Source: Bacteroidota bacterium
GTDB taxonomy: Bacteria > Bacteroidota > Ignavibacteria > Palsa-1295
Assembly: GCA_018266755.1 (NCBI GenBank)
Contig: JAFDZW010000005.1
Coordinates: forward strand, 1,563,963 to 1,627,962
DNA length: 64,000 nt
Direction: 5' to 3'
Shown piece after piece: positions 8,848 to 17,702 of this stretch (its first letter is position 1; each line of letters opens with the position of its first letter). A program made the position numbers and the translations under genes. Under the pieces are notes generated by a model that was not told where the DNA came from, made no database searches, and saw nothing but the letters and a program-made list of their open reading frames with translations.

Positions 8848-8879
8848 AGTTACGAGGGAATAGATCGTAGTAATAATCG

Positions 8880-9791
8880 TCAGAACGTCCAGCGAAGTTT
8901 CGCCGTCGGAATGTAGGCGACAAAGCCGCTCGAGAGGCGGCGTTCGATCAACTGGCCTTCGAGATGGATTGCCGAGTTATGGTCTTTTGCCAAGAGCGCC
9001 GCATCGATCGCCGAGAGCAGCCGGTTCACGATTGCGCCCCATAAAAAGTACTGCGCAATATCATACTGCTGGTTCATATCGGCGCGCATGTATGCGTGAC
9101 GCTGCGCCTCGGGCGAATCAGTCAGATAATGCGTCGTCGCATCCTTCCATCCGGGCGTGAACTGATCGTATTTGGAAATAAGCTCGTAGTACTGCTGCGT
9201 GCCAAAGGCCGGAAGGTTATGCGTAAAGTCCGGGTAGCCGCGAATATTGAGCGAGTCCTCGGCCATATTGATCTGCTCGACATTATTCGGGTCGGTGATG
9301 CGAAACGGCCGTCCGGATTCCGCAAGCAATGCATTGAGCGATGCCGCATATCGGCTGCTGCTCCAGAGCGTATCGGCCCACGCGTGAAATGCAACCAGCG
9401 AGTCGTCGCCTCGTTTGTTGTACACGTAGCGGCCGTACCATACGCCGCCTTCGATCGCGGTGAAGATCATCCCTCGCCAGATCTGGTCGCCGACATAATA
9501 CTCCCCCAATCCCGGCAGGATCAGCGACAACCCTGCCGCAAGCAAGCCGCTCTTTTTCGAGGCCGGTTTCTTTGCGATGGGCCCGTCAAGGCCGGGGATG
9601 GAGGTCTCGTCGTGATCCTGCACGGCGGACGTTTGCCAGAATTGCTCCCTGCGCATCAGATCGTTCGTGACGATCACAGCAGACGACGCGGGCCGTTCGG
9701 CGAACTGCGCGACGGCGGTCCGACCCCAAAGACACACAAGCAGCATGAACATGCTGCTTGCGATCGATGCTATACTTCTGGAGCGATGCAC
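8880..9791 (-). CDS. DUF5683 domain protein, exported
   Basis: The diagnostic DUF5683 region is SGLLAAGLSLILPGLGEYYVGDQIWRG broken by glycine and proline, followed by GGVWYGRYVYN; two or three membrane-embedded helices are likely. I place the start at a GTG (9791) because it gives a basic n-region (MHRSRS) before the hydrophobic SMFMLLVCLWG core and a cleavage site at AVAQ. The ATG at 9752 would leave too short a signal. It follows porV closely. Family members are common near Bacteroidota envelope genes; the function is unknown. Confidence 0.75.
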   Translation of the reverse strand: MHRSRSIASIASSMFMLLVCLWGRTAVAQFAERPASSAVIVTNDLMRREQFWQTSAVQDHDETSIPGLDGPIAKKPASKKSGLLAAGLSLILPGLGEYYVGDQIWRGMIFTAIEGGVWYGRYVYNKRGDDSLVAFHAWADTLWSSSRYAASLNALLAESGRPFRITDPNNVEQINMAEDSLNIRGYPDFTHNLPAFGTQQYYELISKYDQFTPGWKDATTHYLTDSPEAQRHAYMRADMNQQYDIAQYFLWGAIVNRLLSAIDAALLAKDHNSAIHLEGQLIERRLSSGFVAYIPTAKLRWTF

Positions 9792-9825
9792 AGGTAGAGT
9801 GTTGCCAGCCAACGTTGTTCGAAGG

Positions 9826-10920
9826 TTACCAGGTGATTCCCAGACTGAACCGAAGCGTATTGGCAAGCGGGTGGTTCTGCTCGAAGGTATTGATGTAGCT
9901 AAAATCGAATTGATAGACATCGTAGCGGAGTCCGGCCCCGAAGGTGAGGTAGCGACGACCACCGATCATTGCGCCTTCGGTGTAGTACCCGGCGCGCAAG
10001 GCCAGCAACTGATCGTACCAATACTCGGCACCGAGCGAGAGCATAAACGACTTTCCGGTATTCGCATCCCATGCGGTCACGAATGCTTTCGGAAGGTTGT
10101 CCGACAGGCCGGTCGAATCGCGGTGGACCAACAGTTTTGCGACATCCGCCGCAAGCGTGATCTCGTTATACTCATCCTTCAGCACTTTATACGACGCACC
10201 GAGACGCAACACCGTCGGCAACGGATCTGCCTGAGCCACATCGACATACCGCACCTTCGGGCCGATATTGGCGATGTTTACTCCGACAGCAAGGCGATTC
10301 GCCAGTTCTTCGATGTACGTCGAATCCGGGCGCCACATCGCGCTGATATCGAAGCTGACCGAACGACCGACGCCCTTCTGCTTCTCCTGGCCGACCGTCA
10401 GCGGCGACAGCGAGGACTGGATATAGCGGATATTACCGCCGAAGCCCCACTCGTTCGAGAGCTTCGTCGCATACCCAAGCGCTACCGAGTATTCGAACGA
10501 ATGGAATTCGCCGAGCGGATCGGGCGATTGTTCGGTCGTATAAATAAACTTACCGAGGTTCAGGAACGTGATGTTCGCCGCGATCGTCCCGCCGAACGTC
10601 TCTTCGTCGTTCCACTTGAAGTTTGCATACTCGTAGAACAGATCGCTGTTGAACTGCGGCAGCCACTGCGAGTGCGTCAGATACACTTCCTTCCCCGATT
10701 GGAATGCCAGCCCTGCCGGATTCCAATAGATGGCGTTCGAATTATCCGCAATACCGGTCCCGACATCGCCCATACCGCTGGCGCGGGCATCGGGAGCGAT
10801 CAACTGGAACGGCACCGCCGTCGTAAGGATCTGGGTTGCTGTCGATTGTGCAGCGCTGCGTTGAGCTCCGAGGCCAACGCCGATCGCCACGACAAGAATA
10901 GATGCGATATACCGTTTCAT
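9826..10920 (-). CDS. porV: Type IX secretion outer-membrane protein PorV
   Basis: A 364-residue FadL-like beta-barrel. PorV shuttles type IX cargo from the translocon to the PorU sortase at the cell surface. Signal peptide MKRYIASILVVAIGVGLG..., cleavage near SAAQ. Family hallmarks are ITTAVPFQLIAPDARASGMGD broken into its usual blocks (PDARASGMGD), NSNAIYWNPAGLA, and alternating beta-strands ending in an aromatic-terminated strand (RFSLGITW). It lies 24 bases after the porU stop, so the two are probably co-transcribed. Confidence 0.92.
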   Translation of the reverse strand: MKRYIASILVVAIGVGLGAQRSAAQSTATQILTTAVPFQLIAPDARASGMGDVGTGIADNSNAIYWNPAGLAFQSGKEVYLTHSQWLPQFNSDLFYEYANFKWNDEETFGGTIAANITFLNLGKFIYTTEQSPDPLGEFHSFEYSVALGYATKLSNEWGFGGNIRYIQSSLSPLTVGQEKQKGVGRSVSFDISAMWRPDSTYIEELANRLAVGVNIANIGPKVRYVDVAQADPLPTVLRLGASYKVLKDEYNEITLAADVAKLLVHRDSTGLSDNLPKAFVTAWDANTGKSFMLSLGAEYWYDQLLALRAGYYTEGAMIGGRRYLTFGAGLRYDVYQFDFSYINTFEQNHPLANTLRFSLGITW

Positions 10921-10944
10921 GTAACTGGATTCTCCTATAAACTC

Positions 10945-13900
10945 TTAATGATCCCGCGTGATGATAAATGTCCCGCCCGAGGTCGTAGTGACACCCGAGA
11001 GGCGCTGGGTTGCCGTCATGCGGAACAGATACATCCCATCCGCAAGCGGCGAACCGCTCTGGTCGTTGCCATCGAACGGGATCGTAATCACATTCGAAGA
11101 GATGCTCGGTACCTCGATCGTCCGGACATGTTGTGCGATCGCCGAGTACAAATCGAGCGTCACATCGACCGGGCTTTCGGGCGCTGCCGGCTGCTCGAGC
11201 GTAAACGTTGCCGTACTGCGTACCGGATGCGGCGTGACCGTAACATTGAACAATCGATACGGCGCATCGCCTTTGGCGACAAAGTCGATGCTCGTGAACG
11301 CCGGATTTCCGGCGGCATCGAATGCGCGGATATTCATCCGATGATGTCCGAGCGGCAACGACACACGCTCGGTGCTGGTGCCGTTGGTAAAATCGTCGGA
11401 CGATGCAACGTACCCATCGGCAAGATCGATCATGCCCGACGTCGAATCGTCGACCCACCCGACGAACGAATGACCGATCGACGAGGTCGAGGTGTTCAGC
11501 CCGGAAAGATCCTTCACGTCGACAATGAGCACCGAGTTGACCGGCACCACGTCGCCGGAGTGGAATGCCCGCGTCCCGATGAATGCCTTGAGTGCAGGGC
11601 CCTGACTATCGGCGTCGATGCGTGCCGTATCGATGCCAAACACTCGGATATTCTTCGCATTGCCAAGCGCGGAGCGAAAATCGTCGGAGTACGCAAGCAT
11701 CGAGATTTTCGCATGCGAGGTATCGAACTTGATGTCCTTCGACACGACGAACGACGTATGGAACCGTCCGTTCGTGACCGTAGCGCCACCGGTATACAGA
11801 ATGGGTCCATCCACCTGCCAGGTGTCGGTAATCGGCGGCGTCTCGATGAAGGTCGTCGTATAACTCACGAACGACGGAGCGTCGTAGAGCGTGACGGCGG
11901 TCGAACCGTTGAACGTCTCGTCGATATCCGAACCGTCGCAAATATTCGAAACGTGACCGGATAACGCCACAAGCGAAAGTGCGCTGATCTGCACGGGCGA
12001 TGCGGCGTTCTTATCGTATGACTGGCCGTTAATGCTGTCGATCACCATGTATTGACGTGGCAGCAAGACGCGCTGTGCGGGATCGCCGAGCAAGAAGTAT
12101 TTATTACGATTCGGCGTATAGCTGCTCGTCGCGCGTGCATACACGTACGAAACGCCGACTGGTGTCGTCGAGACACGCGAATCGCACGGTTGCGAGAACA
12201 GCGAACGATAGAACTGCGGGGCGAACGAGTCTCCGCCTGCAACGGAGCGGCACGTCGCAAGCAACCCGATCGCGCCGCCATCGGGCTTCTTGAGCATTTG
12301 CACGCCGCCCGAGATCTTTGCTGCGTAATCGTCGTACTGGCTGAAGTCGCACGTCGCGGTCGTGACATATGCCAGGCGATTGAAGTTCGTAAACTTATTG
12401 ATTGTCGAGGGCACCGATAGAATACTCTCGTCGGCCCACACCGTCGGATTACCGTGACCGACGTACGAGATGATCGCTGCGCCACTGTTGAACGCATCGA
12501 CGATCGCGGCTTCCATTTCCGGTTTCCGGCGACCGGCAGACGTAAAGATATTCGGATATGCCTGTCCGTATATTTTCTCAAACAGAAAACGATCCGGCGT
12601 CTGATACACCTCGTTCTGTGTATCATTGAGGTGATCGAGACCGTCGGGTGATTTCAGATCGGTGTGGTAGCGATCGTCGCAAATGAATGCGATGCGTGAG
12701 CGCCACGGGCCCTCGTCGCTCGACGTCTCGTACTTTGCAACTTTCGCAATATATTCTTCGGCTTCCGTCGCATTGAGCACGGCAATGCGGCCAATGGCCA
12801 TATCGACGGTGCTATTCGGACTCGGGTTGAAATCGCCGAAGAAGCCGTCATCGGAATCGTACTCCGGCTCGCTGGCACGGAAGCCTCCGACCGTAACGAC
12901 GTCTGCCGTCTCGTACACCGGAATATTCACCGGGATCTGGGTCATGCGATTCTGATAATCGACATGCCCCGCGCCGAAGAGACAAACGTACAACGGCACC
13001 GTCCCGCCGCTGACCGCCGAACGACGCTCGGCCGCGCGGATGAAGTCGCGAATTGCAGTGGCATCGTTTGCACCATAGCCGAACTCGCGGTATATATCTT
13101 CCAGCGTCACGACCGAGACCGTGATCGGGCCCGTCGCTTGCCCGCCGGTACGCCGGATCTTCGCCAGTTTGTTCGCCTGTTCGAGCATCGAACTCGGGAC
13201 GATAATGATCTCCTCCGCCCCTTGCGTACAGACGGTCGAACGAAGCGTCGGCGTAGGGATGCTTGCCAGCGTTACACTCTTGAGTTGGGACGACGTGAAT
13301 GCGTAGAATCGGCGCATGGTGGTCGCTGGTCCGGCGATCGTAGCAGTTATCGACGAGCCTGAGGCTGTTGCGAGTTCGCGAATGTTCGTAAGATCTGTCA
13401 CGTCCCACACGCTGCCGTTGGGTGCGTCTGTAAAATCATAACGATATGCACTCGCATCCTCGGTCAGATAGAACGGGATCTGACCATTCGAAAGGCTCAG
13501 CGAATGGCGATAGAACACCTCGATGAAATTCAACCAGAACGATGCGGCTGTTTCGTTCGCCGTGGCCTGCAGTGTAACGGTGTTCGGCGTGCCGAACCCT
13601 GCGGGCAATAAGAATTCGGGATCCCAGCGACGCGTCGTGTACGGTCCTTCATTCAGATCCGAGATCGTACCGTAATCGACGACATCGGGGAATGAGGTCC
13701 CGTTGATCTTTACCGAGAAATTATGCCGGGCAGTTGTACGCGAATTGAACGCCGGACGAATGACCGTCGAATCCGGCAGATACCCGGGCAAGGACGGCAG
13801 ACCGATCGATACGTCGCGTCCGATCGGGATCGACTCGCCCAAGAATTCACGACTGATGTTCGGATGCTCGAACCGCATCTCGGCTTCATGTAAGGCGACT

Positions 13901-15096
13901 GTCTGTACAGACGACGCTGTCGTAACCGTCACCGAAGCGTCGATCTGATCCGGTACGCTGAGCACCCGTTTTGTTGCAGGAGCGCCGCCGACCTTCAGCA
14001 GGAAATGTCCGGCGGTCGAATACGGATTCATCACATGATACATCCCGTAGATACGTGAACCGCCCGAGTTATGCTGGTACGCCCATTTTGCCGGACCGGG
14101 AGCATAGAAACGGATTTCCGAAAGGCTGCCGTCGGGCTTTGTGACCACCGAGATCGAACATTCGTGCAATTCACCCGTCAGGCTATCGACACTTTCCGGC
14201 AACGCTTGTGCACCGTAGCCATATACTGCGACAGTATTAGCATCGATATTCGTTGCGCCGGCTTTTGACAGGTCGTCTGCCGTGATATGGTAGATGCCAT
14301 CGTCTGCCGTCGTAAGTGCAAACCATTGTTCGTTCGCGGCTGTGGGTACCGACTTCATCGAGATCGCATTCATCGGCAGACCCGATGCAAGCTGTGCAAC
14401 CGCCGAACGGTAGAGCGATGTGTTATCGCCATTGATGCACATGGTCTCGAAATACTGCGATTCGAGCGGCGAGTATGTCGCGGTCGATACCACATGCGAT
14501 GCGCCGGGAATACGGATACGAACGACCATATCCTTCACGAGGGTGATCGTCGCATTATCAAGTTCGTAGCGCACGGGATGGATAACGAGCGCACTGCGCC
14601 ATGCCGTGCGAAGCACCTGCGGCGCATTCGCCGTTGCGTATGCAACAACATCGCGCGAACCGTAGGCTTCGGGTGTTCGGACATAGCGAAGTTCGGCGGT
14701 GCCGTTCGATACCGTTTGCACCGGTACCGGAGCAAGAACCCCGACGAGCGATTCGGTCTGCATCGAGACGATCTCGACCGACGGCGTTGCATCGGCCCCC
14801 GGCACGAGCACACCGAGATCGAGATACGCTTCGGCGGGAGAACCGATCGGGATCGTACCAACGGTCGACCCGGAGTAGGAGATCGCAAGATAGCGTTCGC
14901 CGGTGACGCCGTCGCTTACGCGCCGCGTCGAAAAGTCGGGGTGAATGTGAAGAACGATCTCGGACTGACTTGCGGAAAGGACCTCATAGCTCGAACGCGC
15001 TGCGAGCTGCTGCCCACGCGCATACGAAACAACCAGTGCAACGGCACACACCGCTGCAACATACCTCAGGACGATATGATACGAATTTCTACGCAT
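10945..15096 (-). CDS. porU: Type IX secretion system sortase PorU
   Basis: A 1383-residue gingipain-like (C25) cysteine peptidase that removes the C-terminal signal of type IX cargo and attaches it to the surface. The ATG at 15096 is preceded by GGAGG, so I prefer it to an ATG nine codons upstream. After a signal peptide (ending SYARGQQ) comes a long beta-rich region, then the C25 domain with catalytic His881 in YVGHGN and Cys916 in TATCDFSQYD. The end contains a FlgD-like beta module (FDGNDQSGSPLADGMYLF). porV follows, as in other Bacteroidota. Confidence 0.94.
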   Translation of the reverse strand: MRRNSYHIVLRYVAAVCAVALVVSYARGQQLAARSSYEVLSASQSEIVLHIHPDFSTRRVSDGVTGERYLAISYSGSTVGTIPIGSPAEAYLDLGVLVPGADATPSVEIVSMQTESLVGVLAPVPVQTVSNGTAELRYVRTPEAYGSRDVVAYATANAPQVLRTAWRSALVIHPVRYELDNATITLVKDMVVRIRIPGASHVVSTATYSPLESQYFETMCINGDNTSLYRSAVAQLASGLPMNAISMKSVPTAANEQWFALTTADDGIYHITADDLSKAGATNIDANTVAVYGYGAQALPESVDSLTGELHECSISVVTKPDGSLSEIRFYAPGPAKWAYQHNSGGSRIYGMYHVMNPYSTAGHFLLKVGGAPATKRVLSVPDQIDASVTVTTASSVQTVALHEAEMRFEHPNISREFLGESIPIGRDVSIGLPSLPGYLPDSTVIRPAFNSRTTARHNFSVKINGTSFPDVVDYGTISDLNEGPYTTRRWDPEFLLPAGFGTPNTVTLQATANETAASFWLNFIEVFYRHSLSLSNGQIPFYLTEDASAYRYDFTDAPNGSVWDVTDLTNIRELATASGSSITATIAGPATTMRRFYAFTSSQLKSVTLASIPTPTLRSTVCTQGAEEIIIVPSSMLEQANKLAKIRRTGGQATGPITVSVVTLEDIYREFGYGANDATAIRDFIRAAERRSAVSGGTVPLYVCLFGAGHVDYQNRMTQIPVNIPVYETADVVTVGGFRASEPEYDSDDGFFGDFNPSPNSTVDMAIGRIAVLNATEAEEYIAKVAKYETSSDEGPWRSRIAFICDDRYHTDLKSPDGLDHLNDTQNEVYQTPDRFLFEKIYGQAYPNIFTSAGRRKPEMEAAIVDAFNSGAAIISYVGHGNPTVWADESILSVPSTINKFTNFNRLAYVTTATCDFSQYDDYAAKISGGVQMLKKPDGGAIGLLATCRSVAGGDSFAPQFYRSLFSQPCDSRVSTTPVGVSYVYARATSSYTPNRNKYFLLGDPAQRVLLPRQYMVIDSINGQSYDKNAASPVQISALSLVALSGHVSNICDGSDIDETFNGSTAVTLYDAPSFVSYTTTFIETPPITDTWQVDGPILYTGGATVTNGRFHTSFVVSKDIKFDTSHAKISMLAYSDDFRSALGNAKNIRVFGIDTARIDADSQGPALKAFIGTRAFHSGDVVPVNSVLIVDVKDLSGLNTSTSSIGHSFVGWVDDSTSGMIDLADGYVASSDDFTNGTSTERVSLPLGHHRMNIRAFDAAGNPAFTSIDFVAKGDAPYRLFNVTVTPHPVRSTATFTLEQPAAPESPVDVTLDLYSAIAQHVRTIEVPSISSNVITIPFDGNDQSGSPLADGMYLFRMTATQRLSGVTTTSGGTFIITRDH

Positions 15097-15267
15097 AAAC
15101 GGGTACCTCCAATGTGAAGACATCGGTGAATACCTAATAAACGTCGGTCGTTCTATTTTGATACAACAGGTGACGCGTTCTTACCTCAGCGACCGCCGAG
15201 GGGTCATCCGCTGCCGTTTAACTGTAGAAATTCGCGATAGCGTATGTGTTTTCGTGAATTAAAGAGC
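15097..15267. other. porU upstream region, no gene seen
   Basis: About 170 bases between the porU start and the terminator at 15268. It contains the porU ribosome-binding site (GGAGG just before the ATG) and an AT-rich stretch around 15134-15164 that may hold its promoter. I see no open frame worth calling and no match to a known leader RNA. Confidence 0.5.
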
Positions 15268-15289
15268 GGAAAAGCCCGCGGACGGGCTT
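15268..15289 (-). terminator. Rho-independent terminator of the candidate RNA/HIT transcript
   Basis: A 7-bp perfect stem (AAGCCCG 15272-15278 with CGGGCTT 15283-15289) and a CGGA loop. Read on the minus strand it is followed by TTTTCCGCTCTTT. It lies about 250 bases beyond the HIT stop and just before the porU promoter region. Confidence 0.7.
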
Positions 15290-15525
15290 CAACACCTTTT
15301 TAAAGCCGTTTCGGCCCAAAGAAGTTCGCCCCGACCGGACACGTCCCCAAGCCTACGCAGCCCAAAGAACAGTGTTACTAATATGACACCCCAGACTTCC
15401 CGTTTGTATCGGAAACGGTGAAAAATTCTTGGCCTGAGATGGAGACCTTTCGTCCGTTGCAAGGCCTTATGGCAACTACCGCCCAGAGCTACACCCTGTT
15501 TGCTTGTGAGTTTTTCCTCCCCTGG
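15270..15525 (-). ncRNA. Candidate structured noncoding RNA (6S-like rod, class unproven)
   Basis: The roughly 250 bases between the HIT gene and the terminator are non-coding but carry nested long-range pairing on the minus strand: 15471-15477 with 15323-15330 (one bulge), 15452-15456 with 15436-relative partner 15336-15340, 15440-15446 with 15343-15349 (one wobble), and 15426-15436 with 15358-15369. Inside lie hairpins at 15400-15418 and 15372-15389; a small hairpin is at 15305-15315. A sigma70-like promoter starts it and a terminator ends it. An irregular rod with a 14/5 internal loop resembles 6S RNA, but I cannot see a decisive 6S signature. RNase P, tmRNA and SRP hallmarks are absent. 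Confidence 0.45.
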
Positions 15526-15531
15526 TGCGAC

Positions 15532-15560
15532 TATATACTGATGCTCAGCCCGGTGGCCAA
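15532..15560 (-). promoter_or_regulatory. Sigma70-like promoter inside the HIT gene end
   Basis: On the minus strand TTGGCC (15555-15560) and TATATA (15532-15537) are separated by exactly 17 bases. The HIT stop codon (15545-15547) lies within the spacer, so this promoter would serve the downstream non-coding region, with a start near 15525. Confidence 0.45.
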
Positions 15561-15883
15561 TGCAGTTGTCGGCCGCCGAGGAGGTGGCAGTGGATATGAT
15601 CGACCGACTGGCCACCGTCGCGGTTACAGTTGAACACGAGGCGGTAACCGTTTTCGGCGATGCCTTCGGCTGCGGCAATTTCTTTCGCAGCAAGCAGCAG
15701 CGTGCCCATGAGCTCGGTGTCGGTCGGCATGAGGTCGTTGACCGTCGGGATGCTGCGCTTCGGCACAATCAGGATATGCACCGGGGCCTTTGGGTCGATG
15801 TCGCGGAAGGCAATGACATCGTCGGTCTCATACACGATCGTCGCGGGGATCTCGCGGGCAATGATCTTTTCGAAAATGGTCAT
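15545..15883 (-). CDS. HIT family nucleotide hydrolase (HinT-like)
   Basis: A 112-residue histidine-triad protein, the usual length for HinT-type purine phosphoramidases. The active-site HIHCH is at 96-100 (DHIHCHLLGG), and DPKAPVHILIVPKR (about 30-43) is the conserved nucleotide-binding strand. It starts 26 bases after the membrane-protein gene upstream. The physiological substrate is not predictable. Its 3' end overlaps the promoter of the candidate structured RNA. Confidence 0.93.
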   Translation of the reverse strand: MTIFEKIIAREIPATIVYETDDVIAFRDIDPKAPVHILIVPKRSIPTVNDLMPTDTELMGTLLLAAKEIAAAEGIAENGYRLVFNCNRDGGQSVDHIHCHLLGGRQLHWPPG

Positions 15884-15909
15884 GGCTGTCGGTGCGAAAT
15901 GGATGGACG

Positions 15910-17571
15910 TTACCGGGTAAGCTGTGCCAGGCCGGGCTTGGGTTCGCTGCGCAAGCGGCCGATGACGAGACGGAAATTGACGTCCCCGTGCGCGACCGCA
16001 ATACTATTGGTATCCTGCATGCCATGGGCGAAGGGCCCGAACACGCTGGGATTCGATGCGCCGCCTTCGGGCAACATGGCCAGCACCCGCAGGTGCGGTT
16101 CGAAGTACGAGGACGCATCGCCAAGGGCGAGCTGGTCGGCCGGGCTCCAGAGTTGGCGGCCATCTGCACGGGCGATCATCCCTCCACGCGGCTGATACTG
16201 GCCGGGCTTTGCGATGGCGGCGCCGATCTCATAGAGGTATGCCGGCGCTGTGGCGGAGTAGGAAATCATCGGAAAATGTCCGATACCTTCTGCTGCGACA
16301 ATGGAAGAATCGAGCACGAACCGAATATCGAGCGAATCGAGATGCAGATCGGTGCTTGCAGTCGTTCGTTCGCCGCGAACGAGCTGGGTGGCATGGTCGC
16401 GAACGTCGGCTGCCGCTTCGGAGCCCCGATTCGTGCCGAGAGCGTTGACAACGCCGGCGACGATCATCGCGATAAATGCGACGCTCCGCAGCAACCGGTC
16501 AACCGCGCCGCGACGAACCGCCGGACCGCGAGAATAGCTTGCGGCAATGACAAAGAACAACGACATCCAGATGAACGCACCGGATTCCACGCCGACCTTC
16601 ATCAACACCAGCCCGAGCAACGAGACGATTAGCAGGATCGTACCCGCACGCTTCGTCGAACGCGATTGCCACGACACTTCCTCCATCGGGAGCAAGAACG
16701 CACGCACCAGCGAAGCCAGTGCAAGCAACACGACGACAGCGGAGGTGGTGATCGCGATCAGATCGCTTCCCGGGAATGCGGCCTCGCGGACGATCGGCGT
16801 TGCGGCAACCGCGAGGAGCATGTGGGCGGTAGGTGTCCAGGCGATGAATCCGCTCGTCGAGAGCATGAAGATCGGAGCCGGAGCGAATACGCGCAGTAGC
16901 AATACGACACAACCTGGGATGACAAGCCCGAGGACGCGGTTGAAATTCGAGAGCCAGCCCTGATTCAAGTGTACCGACCGACGCTGTTCGCTTGCAACCG
17001 CGAACGTGATGAAGATCACCGCAAAAAACGCCAGTGCATGACACAACGCCACGAGCGTAAATCCGACCATCAGGACGTAGTACGAGCCGCTTCGGGGGTG
17101 GTCTTGATGCAGAAAGAAACTCACCAGTGCGATGACCAGCGTTTCACCCACAAGATACGGGACGGAGCCGACAAAGAATACGCCGCTCCAGACGATGACC
17201 GGTACCAGGAAAAACACCAACGCTTCGCGGACCCTCAAGGCTCGCAACAGCGAGACCATTGCCATCCCTCGACCGAAGAACCCGATACCGACAAGCAGCA
17301 AACGAGTGACCACCTCCCCGTTAAGAAGAAACCCAAGCAGACCGCTGACGAACGGGACGAGGATGTTGGCGCCGGGAATGAGCACCAGGCGAAGCCCATC
17401 GTTCGGGCTCCCGGCGAGGTGCTGGCGGATCGTTTCGGATTGCAGACTCCAGAGCGATGCGTCGAGCGGGAGGTACTTGTGGAAAAATATCCACAATGCC
17501 TCGATGGCGAGCACGAGCATTACCAGCGCGCGCGCCTGCCGTTCCCCGCGTCCGACGGAATCATCCAACAT
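15910..17571 (-). CDS. Polytopic membrane protein of unknown function
   Basis: A 553-residue protein with about eleven or twelve hydrophobic helices in the first 400 residues (for example LVMLVLAIEALWIFF, ALVFFLVPVIVWSGVFFVG and AFIWMSLFFVIAASY), then a soluble C-terminal domain of roughly 150 residues. The layout resembles integral-membrane glycosyltransferase or mannosyltransferase-like proteins, but I see no DD/DE loop motif to support that. It is divergent from the hydroxylase gene at 17703, with a 131-base shared promoter region. The function is unassigned. Confidence 0.75.
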   Translation of the reverse strand: MLDDSVGRGERQARALVMLVLAIEALWIFFHKYLPLDASLWSLQSETIRQHLAGSPNDGLRLVLIPGANILVPFVSGLLGFLLNGEVVTRLLLVGIGFFGRGMAMVSLLRALRVREALVFFLVPVIVWSGVFFVGSVPYLVGETLVIALVSFFLHQDHPRSGSYYVLMVGFTLVALCHALAFFAVIFITFAVASEQRRSVHLNQGWLSNFNRVLGLVIPGCVVLLLRVFAPAPIFMLSTSGFIAWTPTAHMLLAVAATPIVREAAFPGSDLIAITTSAVVVLLALASLVRAFLLPMEEVSWQSRSTKRAGTILLIVSLLGLVLMKVGVESGAFIWMSLFFVIAASYSRGPAVRRGAVDRLLRSVAFIAMIVAGVVNALGTNRGSEAAADVRDHATQLVRGERTTASTDLHLDSLDIRFVLDSSIVAAEGIGHFPMISYSATAPAYLYEIGAAIAKPGQYQPRGGMIARADGRQLWSPADQLALGDASSYFEPHLRVLAMLPEGGASNPSVFGPFAHGMQDTNSIAVAHGDVNFRLVIGRLRSEPKPGLAQLTR

Positions 17572-17702
17572 CCTACCTGTGACGAGTGTAAGGGTTCAAA
17601 AATACACACAGATTCCAATCCGAACTGAATATGTACGGATTGGATCGTCCGAGCGCATAGTTACCAGTGTACGATTTGCTCGATCATCAACAACCATGAG
17701 TT

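Noticed and set aside
9667-11964. 765-codon open frame on the plus strand
   Set aside because: It runs antisense to porV and porU, has an Arg/His-rich composition typical of a shadow frame, and shows no domain.
15270-15525. RNase P, tmRNA or SRP RNA
   Set aside because: A GAGGAAA-like stretch hinted at RNase P, but the length and other conserved blocks are missing; no tag reading frame or GGAAG tetraloop region was found.
15289-15768. 159-codon minus-strand frame across the candidate RNA
   Set aside because: Its first part is the wrong frame of the HIT gene, and the rest has no family pattern; RNA structure explains the region better.
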